Below the pieces are notes generated by a model, which searched no databases, was not told the origin of the DNA, and saw only the letters and a list, made by a program, of their open reading frames with translations. DNA of 20,156 bases, from positions 1 to 20,156 of the forward strand of contig JAHKLH010000004.1 of assembly GCA_029856635.1 (NCBI GenBank). Reading direction: 5' to 3'. Each line of letters opens with the position of its first letter. Position 1 is the first letter of the stretch. The stretch comes from Candidatus Njordarchaeota archaeon (GTDB lineage Archaea > Asgardarchaeota > Njordarchaeia > Njordarchaeales > JAHKLH01). Below are positions 1 to 7,897 of this stretch, in pieces. A program made the position numbers and the translations under genes.

Positions 1-77
1 ATTTTTGATTAATTTCTTGCAATAATTACCTGAATTTTACTCTAGAAATTATTAGCTCTACTGCTTTTAGTACAAGT

Positions 78-99
78 CTCAAAAATTATAAAAAAGAAG
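78..99 (-). terminator. T-rich putative terminator after the uS13 gene
   Basis: Read leftward, about 15 bases past the uS13 stop the transcript strand is a pyrimidine run, TTCTTCTTTTTTATAATTTT. Oligo-T tracts without a hairpin are the usual archaeal terminator. No start of uS4 or another ribosomal gene follows before the window edge. This is inferred from composition alone. Confidence 0.4.
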
Positions 100-113
100 A
101 ACTTGGTGAGGAA

Positions 114-617
114 CTATTTCCTTCCTTCTTTTCTCTTTGTATAACCGACGGTTAAACCGCGTCTTCCGGTTGTGCGCGTCCTTTGGCCCCTGACTTTTAA
201 TCCCAGACTATGTCGCCAGCCTCTCCAGCAACCAATTTTCTTCAGGAATTCTATATCTCTCTGAATTTGAATTACTAAATCAGGACCGGTCAAGTGTATA
301 TCTAATCCCGTTCTTGGATCTTTAGGTCTATTAACAAGCCATTCAGGGATTCCATACTTTGCGGGATTCTTCAAAATTTCTTCAATTTTACGAACTTCGT
401 CATCTGTCAGCATTCCTACTCTCTTGTCTGGATCTATATTTGCAATTTGCAAAATTGCATTTGCCATCATGTAACTTACGCCTTTGATTCTAGTAAGTCC
501 ATTAATTACTTTCATCTCTCCTGGAATATCCGTGTGAGCAATACGAACTACACCACGATATCCAGGCGGTTTTGTAAATGCCTTTTGAAGCTCGCGTGCG
601 AGTTCCTTTATGCCCAT
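114..617 (-). CDS. rps13: 30S ribosomal protein uS13 (S13), archaeal type
   Basis: Protein of the small-subunit head that contacts the large subunit and the P-site tRNA. The 167-residue product has the helix-two-turn-helix region near residues 37-60 (NGLTRIKGVSYMMANAI) and the basic C-terminal signature GWRHSLGLKVRGQRTRTTGR at about 133-152, and it is of normal archaeal length. The ATG lies downstream of a weak GGGGA; a TATA-like box at 659-665 suggests a leader of roughly 20 bases. In many archaea this gene opens an S13-S4-S11-RpoD cluster. Here the next 113 bases hold no S4 start, only a T-rich tract, so the gene appears detached. Family assignment is secure. Confidence 0.97.
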   Translation of the reverse strand: MGIKELARELQKAFTKPPGYRGVVRIAHTDIPGEMKVINGLTRIKGVSYMMANAILQIANIDPDKRVGMLTDDEVRKIEEILKNPAKYGIPEWLVNRPKDPRTGLDIHLTGPDLVIQIQRDIEFLKKIGCWRGWRHSLGLKVRGQRTRTTGRRGLTVGYTKRKEGRK

Positions 618-658
618 GATTTTTCCCCGAAAGATCTAATCAATAAGTTAGATAGTGG

Positions 659-665
659 TTATAAA
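659..665 (-). promoter_or_regulatory. TATA box for uS13
   Basis: The minus strand reads TTTATAA here, about 42 bases before the uS13 ATG, inside the 59-base gap after the oxidoreductase gene. Transcription would start near 637. This suggests uS13 has its own promoter even though the upstream gene runs in the same direction. Confidence 0.45.
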
Positions 666-676
666 TAAAAAATTAT

Positions 677-1654
677 TTACAGAAAGTTGATTTCAGGAAT
701 CGTTACTACATCCTTTGTTTCCATTGATGATAAAATCTTTTCACACACCATTAATGCGATGGCACCATCTTCGCCAGTAACCAATGGCTTCTCTTTTCCA
801 TCAATAGCAAGAACAAAATTTTTATCTTCCTCTAGTAGAGGTTCTTTCTTCTCTAATCTTGGAGTAAATATTCCAGTACTCCTAAAAATAGTTACCGTGT
901 GCTCAACAAGATCTAATGAGACAACACATTCTGTGGTTGTTATTTCTAGTCTTCTAAACTTATATGGAGTTACCCAGCTAGTTTCTATAATGGTTTGAAA
1001 AATATCATTATTTTTAGAGATGAATTCTAGAAAAATATTAGCAAAGTCTTCATAGTCATGTTTTAATTTACCACCATACGCGAATGCTTTCTTAGGTTTT
1101 GCGGAAAAAATGAAACGAGATAAATCAATATCATGTATTGCTAAATCTCTCACTACTCCAACATCATATTTTCTTGCAGGCCATGGATTAGTTCTTTTTG
1201 AGTAAACAACTAATACGTGCCCAAGTTTATTTTCAGTATACATTTTTTTCACAAACTGCACCGCGGGACTATATCTCAACAGAAATCCTGTCATTAAAAT
1301 TCTATTATTCTCCCTAGCAATTTCAACAAGTTCTTTGGCTTGACTAAAGGTTTCTGTCATGGGCTTTTCTACTAAAACATGTTTTCCAGCTTCAAGTGCT
1401 TGTTTTGTTTGAATGTAATGAATTTTTGTTGGAGAAGAAATTATCACACCGTCTATGTCCTCATCATGTAATACATTATCAAAGTTCGTCGTCCACGAAT
1501 GCCCATATAATTTTGCTATAAGTTTAGCTCTCTTCTCATTTATATCCATAACAACAACATCTTTTATCAAATCTATTGAACGTAAAATTGCTACAACTCT
1601 AGCGTGATTTTGCCCCCAACCACCCACGCCAATAACAGCGATTTTTTCGGCCAT
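677..1654 (-). CDS. Gfo/Idh/MocA-family NAD(P)-dependent oxidoreductase (sugar or nucleotide-sugar dehydrogenase)
   Basis: Dinucleotide-binding Rossmann domain at the N-terminus (GVGGWG, residues 9-14), then the family's VLVEKPM motif and, in the catalytic region, RDLAIHDIDLSRF with the conserved His-Asp. Members oxidise or reduce a sugar hydroxyl. Archaeal relatives of this shape include UDP-GlcNAc 3-dehydrogenases acting in surface glycan synthesis, but substrate cannot be read from sequence. The open frame extends 21 codons further upstream to 1717 (MNFAFLLDRDF...), but that stretch is not family-like. The ATG at 1654 places the usual Met-X-X-K-(I)-A-V-I-G start, giving 325 residues. No sugar-pathway genes lie next to it. 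Family assignment is strong; the specific role is open. Confidence 0.88.
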   Translation of the reverse strand: MAEKIAVIGVGGWGQNHARVVAILRSIDLIKDVVVMDINEKRAKLIAKLYGHSWTTNFDNVLHDEDIDGVIISSPTKIHYIQTKQALEAGKHVLVEKPMTETFSQAKELVEIARENNRILMTGFLLRYSPAVQFVKKMYTENKLGHVLVVYSKRTNPWPARKYDVGVVRDLAIHDIDLSRFIFSAKPKKAFAYGGKLKHDYEDFANIFLEFISKNNDIFQTIIETSWVTPYKFRRLEITTTECVVSLDLVEHTVTIFRSTGIFTPRLEKKEPLLEEDKNFVLAIDGKEKPLVTGEDGAIALMVCEKILSSMETKDVVTIPEINFL

Positions 1655-1904
1655 TTTAATCACAAACAAAATGAAAACACTATTAAAATCTCTATCTAAT
1701 AAAAATGCAAAATTCAAATAACATTAATTTGAGATTACTTTATCAGTGCTGTATTCGTCATTTGATAAGAGCCATTAGACTTATACCTATCATAGCTTAT
1801 GAAATCCACTTTTAACTAGTGTTGAAAATGTGATGTTTTTATGCTTAATTAACGATCTTGCTAAAATCAAGAGTTATGTTGATTGTTAAGGATTTATAAT
1901 CTTT

Positions 1905-2069
1905 CGCTCATGTTGATATTTTTGCACCCTCTTTACAAGCCTTAGTTTTTACTTTGTTGCTAACTTGATTGTGAATTCTAATAATTTTTTGAATTATAAT
2001 ACTAATTTAATAACAAAACAAATAAAGAAACATCAAATCATTATAAGTGTAAAAATGTCAATAAGAGCG
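1905..2069 (-). mobile_element. MITE-like element, copy 1 (about 165 bp, no coding capacity)
   Basis: The left end CGCTCATGTTGATATTTTTG is repeated, inverted and imperfect, at the right end (minus strand CGCTCTTATTGACATTTTTA). The reverse complement aligns along its whole length with 7523-7691; one 50-base core differs at only about three positions. A diverged third copy lies at 19831-20022. In all three copies an internal TATTAAATT motif sits 56-58 bases from the same end. No open reading frame fits inside. I see no matching flanking duplication for this copy, so it is either old or its exact ends differ from mine. Confidence 0.75.
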
Positions 2070-2417
2070 TGGGACTAAGAAAACCGAAAATATTTACACG
2101 GTGTGAATTTTTCAAGAACGAATACTAATTCACAAATCCAATATTGCTATTCAAAAAAATTTAATAAAATATATTACGTGATGTGAAAAATTTAGAAAGC
2201 AAGCTTAGCAGGTAACTGAAAAATCAAAAGCTCGATACAAGGAAAGGAAATTAAAATAGCAAACAAAAGGCTTATATCTTTTGTCACTGATGAAGTTTTC
2301 TGAATAAACTGTGGCGAACATAGTGATCTTACGACCAATCAACGATTTTATAGGGATTATTAGTTATATCTGCTATAAAAGATAGGGAAGCAGGCAAACT
2401 CTGAAGGTTGAATTTCA
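2070..2417. other. Gene-free stretch between element copy 1 and the aCPSF2-like gene
   Basis: I find no credible gene in either direction. The stretch is AT-rich and holds a 7-bp inverted repeat, ACAAAAG at 2263-2269 and CTTTTGT at 2278-2284, with an 8-base loop. A TGATGA-CTGA combination near 2286-2303 is too tightly spaced for a C/D guide RNA. It could include the 3' end of the nuclease transcript. Confidence 0.4.
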
Positions 2418-3680
2418 TTATTTTTTAAGAATGAAATGTTCTCCAAATTCTGGTGCAAATGAATCGAATCCCATTTCTCGTAGTTTTTCTGCAAATTCAA
2501 CTGCAACGTCATTGTCCGCGTGAACTACAAAAATTTTTTGTATACTATTTATCTTCTTTATCATATCCAATAGTTGTTGCCGCCCAGAATGAGAAGACAA
2601 TTCAAAATACTCAATTCTAGCTTTGATTTCCTTATTGCCGAGGAGAGGGGGGAGTTTCCTATTTTCTAAAATATATCTTCCTTTGGTATTCTCCGCTTGA
2701 TATGATACGAAGAAAATTCCATTTTTTTCTTTTGAATATATGTGCATAAGATAATACCACGCCCAACCTCCTTCTAGCATTCCAGCTGGTGCTATGATTA
2801 CACCTGGCTTTTTGACGATTTTTTTACGTTGCCTGTTACTCACAACATACTTAGCGCTTTTCATGTACCAGCGTACTCGAGCGTAATCTTTTGTAAACTC
2901 TGGAAAAGCCAATAAGATGAATGTTGCCTGTTGTGCCATTCCATCCATCCATATTTTTCCAGTGTATCCATATTCTCTGAGAATGCAAACTATTTCCTGC
3001 GCTCGACCCACGGAGAATGCTGGTATTAATACAGTTCCACCTTCATCAACTACTTCTTTAACTGCTTTTACTAATCTCATTTCCTCAGTGTGACGTGGAG
3101 GGTGGTCTCTGTTGCCATATGTTGCTTCACAAATAATTATATCGGCACTCTCTGGAACGTCCATTGGTTCTATCAAGTGCGTTTCAATCATATTAACATC
3201 TCCAGTGTACCATACTTTAATGCCATTTTCCTCTAACAAAATTGATGCACTTCCTGGAACATGACCTGCATTAAGCATTTTAACGTAGATTCCGTTTATA
3301 TAAAATGTAAGGTCATAACTATATGGTTGCGCCAATTTCATAGTTCGCTCTAGATCAGACAAGTCCCAAGGTAAGTATTTTCCATTTAGCTTATAAAAGT
3401 CTCTCAAGAGTAGATATGTAAATTCTAGAGTAATGCCTGTTGCTATTAATCTTGGTCGTCCTCCCATGAATAAATAGGGTATCATTCCAGAGTGATCTAT
3501 ATGACAATGTGAAAGTATTACTGCATCTATTGCATCAGGACTTATTCTCTTAGGAAAACGTGGCCTTGCGGACGGTGTACTACCGTAATCAAGTAAGATG
3601 CGTTTGTTTCCGAAAGACACTAGTACTGCGGATCTTCCTACTTCTCTAGCTCCTCCCAAGAAGTCAATTCTAAGTTTCAT
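2418..3680 (-). CDS. Beta-CASP metallo-beta-lactamase ribonuclease, aCPSF2-like
   Basis: Predicted zinc-dependent RNA-processing nuclease of the archaeal CPSF73/RNase J group, cytoplasmic. All signature motifs are visible in order: HCHIDH (58-63), His140 in AGHVPGSAS, Asp161 in YTGD, beta-CASP motif A Glu184 in ICEATYG, motif B His363 in SSHSGR, and motif C His386 in VVHAD. At 420 residues and without the N-terminal KH domains of aCPSF1 it fits aCPSF2. An aRNase J identity is less likely but not excluded. The start is supported by GGGGAT six bases before the ATG and a TATA box at 3712-3719. It stands alone between gene-free stretches. aCPSF2 homologues have been linked to RNA maturation and decay. 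Confidence 0.93.
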   Translation of the reverse strand: MKLRIDFLGGAREVGRSAVLVSFGNKRILLDYGSTPSARPRFPKRISPDAIDAVILSHCHIDHSGMIPYLFMGGRPRLIATGITLEFTYLLLRDFYKLNGKYLPWDLSDLERTMKLAQPYSYDLTFYINGIYVKMLNAGHVPGSASILLEENGIKVWYTGDVNMIETHLIEPMDVPESADIIICEATYGNRDHPPRHTEEMRLVKAVKEVVDEGGTVLIPAFSVGRAQEIVCILREYGYTGKIWMDGMAQQATFILLAFPEFTKDYARVRWYMKSAKYVVSNRQRKKIVKKPGVIIAPAGMLEGGWAWYYLMHIYSKEKNGIFFVSYQAENTKGRYILENRKLPPLLGNKEIKARIEYFELSSHSGRQQLLDMIKKINSIQKIFVVHADNDVAVEFAEKLREMGFDSFAPEFGEHFILKK

Positions 3681-3711
3681 TTTAAATCCCCAATGGTTTT
3701 CTATTGCTATG

Positions 3712-3719
3712 CTATATAT
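3712..3719 (-). promoter_or_regulatory. TATA box for the aCPSF2-like gene
   Basis: The minus strand reads ATATATAGC here, 32-39 bases before the ATG at 3680. This predicts a short leader carrying the GGGGAT ribosome-binding sequence. Confidence 0.5.
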
Positions 3720-3720
3720 T

Positions 3721-4036
3721 GTATTGGCATAAACCTTAATAAAGTGAGTTAAAAACTATAAAAAGTTGTCATCACGATGCAAGATTGTCATATGATAAAA
3801 TACTTTGTTAAGGAATTAAGCGAAGTTTAAATTCGGTGAATTTCTTTGTCACGAAATTTTTCTCTTAATGTATGGGGGATTAGAAATATTGAACTAAATT
3901 ATGGTTTGTGTTATGTTATTAGTTCGCTGATGTGATGTAGAAATGAATTTATGGAAACATCATTGTCAAGTAATATTCAAAAAATTACTAATTTAGTTTT
4001 TAGTTATTATTAGTTGATACTTTTGGTGACGTTTTG
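3721..4036. other. Gene-free stretch upstream of the small membrane peptide gene
   Basis: AT-rich and with no open frame I would defend on either strand. It should contain the upstream promoter elements of the leftward nuclease gene and the promoter and leader of the rightward small gene. The last bases, GGTGA at 4025-4029, form that gene's ribosome binding site. Confidence 0.4.
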
Positions 4037-4153
4037 ATGCAAGCCAAGAAGTATTTTAAGAAGCTTTGGAGAAAAATTAAGAAAATTTTACTGTCAATAT
4101 TGTCAATAATTATTGTTGCAATGGCTTTAATCTTTTCAGAAAAATCAGAATAA
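4037..4153 (+). CDS. Small single-pass membrane protein, 38 residues
   Basis: The product begins MQAKKYFKKLWRKIKKILL, continues with a hydrophobic stretch (about residues 18-33) and ends FSEKSE. This is a strongly basic N-terminus followed by one predicted membrane helix, so the N-terminus should stay in the cytoplasm. Support for translation is a perfect GGTGA ribosome binding site at 4025-4029, seven bases before the ATG. No family is recognised and function is unknown. A T-rich tract (4214-4240) follows before the FAD oxidoreductase gene, so it may be transcribed alone. An antisense frame over the same bases has no such start signal. Confidence 0.6.
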   Translation: MQAKKYFKKLWRKIKKILLSILSIIIVAMALIFSEKSE

Positions 4154-4241
4154 AAGCCAAGATAACAAAGGACTGAGGGGGATATTTTGCAGATAATAAC
4201 CATGAAGCATTAACTTTGTTTTTCATTCTTGTTTTTTCATT

Positions 4242-5267
4242 TTGATGAAGAAAGTGTTTATAATGAGATTCGCACCATGTGAAAAAACTCCAGAGAAGAA
4301 GACTGGAAAAAAAGTAGCAATAATTGGTTCTGGTCCTGCTGGTTTGACCGTAGCGGGCGAGCTTGTCTGTAAGGGTCATGAAGTTCATGTTTATGATAGA
4401 AATCCATACCCCGGAGGATTACTAATTTTTGGTATTCCTGAATGGAGAATGCCAAAGGAAGGGATAAAGAAGGGAATTGAAAAGCTTAAGGAGCTTGGAG
4501 TTAAATTCATACTGAACATAAATGTTGATGACAAAAAATTTGAAGAGCTTCTAAGAGAATATGATGCAGTTATAATTGCAACTGGTGCTTGGGAAGATAT
4601 TAAATTAAACTTGCCTGGAATTGAATCTAAGGGAATTTATACCGCCTTAGATTATCTGTATAAGCGTTCTCTTTGGATTGAAGGATATATTCCAGAGGAT
4701 CAAGTTCCAAAAATTGGAAAGAAAGTCATAGTAATTGGTGGAGGGAATTCCGCTATGGACGCGGCTAGAACAACAAGGAGATTAGGCGCAGATGTTACAG
4801 TGGTTTATAGGAGGACAAAAGAGTACATGCCTGCATCCAAACATGAAGTGAGCGCAGCCGAGAAAGAAGGCATAAAATTCATTTTTCTAGCGTCTCCTGT
4901 CAGATTCATTTCTGATGAAAGAGGTCATGTCAGTGAAGTTGAATTCATTAGAATGAAACTTGGTGCACCAGATAAAAGTGGAAGACCAAGACCTGAACCT
5001 GTTCCTGGAACAGAATTCAGGTTAGAAGCAGATACTGTTATTTTAGCCGTAGGACAAAGATCAACACCACCATTTTCTAATCCAGAAAAATTTGGAATCA
5101 AAGTGGAGAGAGGGAGAATAGTGACAGATGAATACGGTAGAACTTCACGCGAAGGAGTTTTTGCATGTGGCGATGTTGCCACGGGATCAGCTACAATAGC
5201 AGAAGCCATAAAAACTGCAAAGAAAACCGCAGCGGCGGTACATGAATATTTAATGAAAAAAGCATAA
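4242..5267 (+). CDS. Short GltD-like FAD/NAD(P)H-dependent oxidoreductase
   Basis: Homologue of the glutamate synthase small subunit / NADPH:acceptor electron-transfer module. FAD-binding GSGPAG at residues 29-34, then PGGLLIFGIPEWRMPK, a second Rossmann motif IGGGNSAMDAART in the middle for NAD(P)H with the following VVYRRTKEYMPAS, and the C-terminal flavin motif ACGDVATGSATIAEAIKTAK. At 341 residues it lacks the roughly 100-150 residue N-terminal [4Fe-4S] domain of bacterial GltD, like other short archaeal versions. It probably passes electrons between NAD(P)H and a ferredoxin-type or other partner not encoded nearby. ATGs at 4245 and 4263 are alternative starts and no clear ribosome binding site decides. 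Its end lies 10 bases from the converging radical-SAM gene. Confidence 0.85.
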   Translation: MMKKVFIMRFAPCEKTPEKKTGKKVAIIGSGPAGLTVAGELVCKGHEVHVYDRNPYPGGLLIFGIPEWRMPKEGIKKGIEKLKELGVKFILNINVDDKKFEELLREYDAVIIATGAWEDIKLNLPGIESKGIYTALDYLYKRSLWIEGYIPEDQVPKIGKKVIVIGGGNSAMDAARTTRRLGADVTVVYRRTKEYMPASKHEVSAAEKEGIKFIFLASPVRFISDERGHVSEVEFIRMKLGAPDKSGRPRPEPVPGTEFRLEADTVILAVGQRSTPPFSNPEKFGIKVERGRIVTDEYGRTSREGVFACGDVATGSATIAEAIKTAKKTAAAVHEYLMKKA

Positions 5268-5277
5268 TCTTTTTCAT

Positions 5278-6375
5278 TTATGGAATAATTTCAGTTGTGT
5301 TATTAAACTTAGGATAATTAAATTCTTCTTCGTTTATAATACCCTTTTCAATGAGATTTTCAATAATCGGTTTTGCTTTCTTTAATTCTTCAATCAGATG
5401 TTTTACGGTTTCGCACACTAAGGGAAATCTTTCATCACCCCATAACTTTGTTTTATTGGCATACAAACAACGACCACCACAAATTTCATAATAATCACAA
5501 CTAGTACAAGGTTCACCGACTTTCACCTTAAAAGGAAGATCCCCTGGAGATGATTGCATAATATTTCCTACGACAAAATCAGGTTCATCGAAAGCTACTG
5601 GACATGCAACGATTTTTCCAGAAGGCATTATAGCAAATGCGTCAACTCCAGCGCCACATCTAATGTATTCTATCTTTTCATTATAAAGCAGTGTTTTCAT
5701 AATCCCAAGAAATGGAACAATTCCTAATACTCTTCTTTCTTCTTTCATTGTATTAATCCAGAGTTTCACAAGCTTTGAGATACCCGGATTATAAACGTGT
5801 TTAACCCAACTTCTAAAGCCTTTTAGTCCACCATAGCGCGATGCGGGGGGATAGTCAAAAAATGCATCAATTTGCCAATGTACATGGTCAAATAAACCTA
5901 ATTCGAGTAAATGAACGACATCTTTGAAGACATCGCTTTTTCCAGAAACTGCCATTCTTGCAATTAAATCTCCGCGAAAATTACATCTTATTCTTTTAAC
6001 TTCATTTATCACTTGTGAGTAAGTTCCGCGTCCACGATAGTAGTCATTTACCTCGGGTCGTCCATCAATTGAAACTAAAATAGTGTCCAATTTTTGAAAA
6101 ATGTAATTGTCTAACTTACCGAGGAAAAGACCATTTGTCTGAATTACATAGTGTTGAGCAGGTATTAGATTGATTATTTTTCTAATCAAGTTAATACGAA
6201 GAAGCGGCTCGCCTCCATAGAATGTAATTATTGGATTCTTGTCTTGGGATAGGAACTTCTTCAACTGTAATAGACTGTATGATATTTCTGGAGGCTCAGA
6301 CCCGATCGTTGGATCATTCCCGCAGTAGATGCACTTTAAATTACATACTCGTGTGAGAATAATGAACCAGAGCAA
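5278..6375 (-). CDS. Radical SAM/SPASM protein, AF1577-like putative peptide-modifying enzyme
   Basis: The N-terminal CX3CX2C (Cys11, Cys15, Cys18) would bind the S-adenosylmethionine-reducing [4Fe-4S] cluster; FYGGEP at 52-57 binds SAM. The C-terminal SPASM/twitch region has Cys240, Cys258, then CX2CX5CX3C (290, 293, 299, 303) and Cys321, enough for auxiliary clusters. The very short N-terminus before the first Cys and the overall layout match, from memory, the archaeal family named for AF1577, annotated as putatively peptide-modifying; substrates are unknown. It starts at TTG (6375), since an in-frame stop lies two codons upstream. It follows the unknown gene by 38 bases on the same strand and is probably co-transcribed with it. 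Confidence 0.85.
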   Translation of the reverse strand: MLWFIILTRVCNLKCIYCGNDPTIGSEPPEISYSLLQLKKFLSQDKNPIITFYGGEPLLRINLIRKIINLIPAQHYVIQTNGLFLGKLDNYIFQKLDTILVSIDGRPEVNDYYRGRGTYSQVINEVKRIRCNFRGDLIARMAVSGKSDVFKDVVHLLELGLFDHVHWQIDAFFDYPPASRYGGLKGFRSWVKHVYNPGISKLVKLWINTMKEERRVLGIVPFLGIMKTLLYNEKIEYIRCGAGVDAFAIMPSGKIVACPVAFDEPDFVVGNIMQSSPGDLPFKVKVGEPCTSCDYYEICGGRCLYANKTKLWGDERFPLVCETVKHLIEELKKAKPIIENLIEKGIINEEEFNYPKFNNTTEIIP

Positions 6376-6413
6376 AGTCTATGCCCTTTTTATCAATAAG
6401 AAAAATGTAAAAA

Positions 6414-7376
6414 CTAGAATTTCTTGTGAAGTAAGTCGGTAAGAATTTCCGAATACTGATTTGCAATGGTTCTGAAATCTTCATCTGTGTCGTAAAGCTT
6501 CAAATATTCAGCGAGCCATAATTTTCGTGGTCTCCATGAGGAGATTATTTGATTCATGATTTTATTGAAATCAATCAATGTTCTAAGAGGAAAAACGGCT
6601 TTCATTTTTAGCAAAAGTTTCACGCCAGGAACATATCTCGAAAGCTCATTCACGTGGAATCTAGTTAAATATACGTATGCATCGGTTCCGTGCATTACCA
6701 GTAAATAAATTTCAACTGTTTTACCGTCTCTTGTGATAACAGGTTTCTGAATAAGAGGAAGATTTCCTCTCACAAAATTTAATTCTTCTTTAACATAGTC
6801 ATTTATAGAAATATCTTCATCTACAATCACATCAATAAGTAATCTTGCTCTTCCAGAGTACACTAGAACACCATCTCCATGGGTTCCAAGAGGTGTTACT
6901 TTCCATCCATAAGGAATTTCAATTTCCCACTTTTCGTTTGGACTCACGATTTTTTGAAATTTAAGATCAATACCAATTTCTGGAATTCCTCTTTCAGCGA
7001 GTAAAAGTAATGCCTTGGCTTGACTTAAAATAGCCGGATTAACTTCTTCTGCAGCTCTAGTAGAAATAAGGAATCTAATTAACATAAAGTCTTCCGAGAA
7101 TATGTCATCAGTCTCCAAGGACGAAATTGTTGATACTTTGATTTCATCCTTTACATCTACTAGCCACTCGGAGTAATTCATGCCAAGTACGGTTGTTTCT
7201 CTAAGTTTAACCATCTCAGCATTTGAAATGTGATAAGTTTTCTCAAGCCAATGCATTAAACGGTTTTTAAACTCCTTTTCCGTACCATGATAAAGTAGCA
7301 TTACTCCTAGGCCTATATGTAATCTTGGATCATATGCCCCCCAAACTCTCCTTTGAGGAAGGTTTATTATCCTCAT
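6414..7376 (-). CDS. Conserved-looking protein of unknown function, upstream partner of the radical-SAM gene
   Basis: 320 residues; I do not recognise the family. There are no membrane segments and no cysteines, which is notable beside an Fe-S enzyme. The N-terminal half is helical and charged. From about residue 150 it alternates short beta-like segments (KWEIEIPYGWKVTPLG, RARLLIDVIVDED, KTVEIYLLVMHGTDAYVYL), ending in a helical tail with ISSWRPRKLWLAEYLKL. That pattern vaguely recalls the antiparallel sheet of PsbP/Mog1-like folds, a low-confidence structural guess. The ATG at 7376 has no good ribosome binding site, so a leaderless transcript is possible. The 38-base gap to the radical-SAM gene suggests an operon and a joint role. 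Confidence 0.8.
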   Translation of the reverse strand: MRIINLPQRRVWGAYDPRLHIGLGVMLLYHGTEKEFKNRLMHWLEKTYHISNAEMVKLRETTVLGMNYSEWLVDVKDEIKVSTISSLETDDIFSEDFMLIRFLISTRAAEEVNPAILSQAKALLLLAERGIPEIGIDLKFQKIVSPNEKWEIEIPYGWKVTPLGTHGDGVLVYSGRARLLIDVIVDEDISINDYVKEELNFVRGNLPLIQKPVITRDGKTVEIYLLVMHGTDAYVYLTRFHVNELSRYVPGVKLLLKMKAVFPLRTLIDFNKIMNQIISSWRPRKLWLAEYLKLYDTDEDFRTIANQYSEILTDLLHKKF

Positions 7377-7522
7377 TCCTTTAAATGCTGGGTATACAAT
7401 CCCATAATCAGGATCGCATACAAGTCGAATGTTATTGAACAGTTACATCCCCAAATATTTCCAAATACTATTGTCATACTGCAGTATTTAAATTTTACTT
7501 TTACCTTAGTGTAATCTTTTTT

Positions 7523-7691
7523 CGCTCATATGGACACTTTTGCACTTACGATAATTTGACGTGTCTTTATCTGTTTTGTTATTAAATTAGTAGTATAATT
7601 CCAAAAATTATTAAAACTTATAATCAAATTAGTAACGAAGCAATAAAAAACCAAGAACTATAGGGAAGATGCAAAAATATCAACACAAGCA
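7523..7691 (+). mobile_element. MITE-like element, copy 2 (about 169 bp, no coding capacity)
   Basis: Begins CGCTCATATGGACACTTTTG and ends with the inverted counterpart (minus strand TGCTTGTGTTGATATTTTTG). It is homologous end to end with the reverse complement of 1905-2069 and more distantly with that of 19831-20022. It lies in the gap between two diverging genes, upstream of both the unknown protein gene and the TPR gene. No open reading frame fits inside, and I find no flanking duplication. Confidence 0.75.
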
Positions 7692-7723
7692 TTTGTTCTT
7701 ATAAATATGTTAATAATTTTATA

Positions 7724-7755
7724 TATTAAATCATAAATATTTATTAAATCATAAA
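7724..7755. repeat. Two direct copies of a 14-base AT-rich motif
   Basis: TATTAAATCATAAA occurs at 7724-7737 and again at 7742-7755, an 18-base period. It could be a local duplication or a paired binding site. In DNA this AT-rich the significance is modest. Confidence 0.5.
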
Positions 7756-7827
7756 CAAATGAAAAACTTAAAATTTATTAGTATGTTATAATTATTAAGA
7801 TGTGTTATAAATAGTTCAACTTTAGTA

Positions 7828-7895
7828 ACGCTTAGCGTAGTAACCTTTTTATATCCTTCATAACATAAAGTGTTATAGTTCATGCCTTGTGGCAT
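7828..7895 (+). promoter_or_regulatory. Promoter and small inverted repeats before the TPR-like gene
   Basis: A TATA-like TTTTATAT lies at 7847-7854, predicting transcription from about 7873-7880. Upstream of it is the palindrome ACGCT-T-AGCGT (7828-7838), in the position of an activator or upstream-promoter site. Between the predicted start site and the coding start is ATGCC-TTGT-GGCAT (7882-7895), a 5-bp hairpin ending two bases before the TTG start codon, which could affect initiation. The function is inference. Confidence 0.4.
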
Positions 7896-7897
7896 AA

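Noticed and set aside
1655..1717. 21-codon upstream extension of the Gfo/Idh/MocA gene
   Set aside because: Not family-like; the Rossmann strand begins right after the ATG at 1654.
2285..2325. TGATGA followed by CTGA, a possible C/D RNA
   Set aside because: Only 6 bases separate the boxes, too few for a guide, and no proper C' and D boxes follow.
4000..4203. 67-codon leftward open frame
   Set aside because: Antisense to the small membrane peptide gene, which has the better start signal (GGTGA); no ribosome binding site on this strand.
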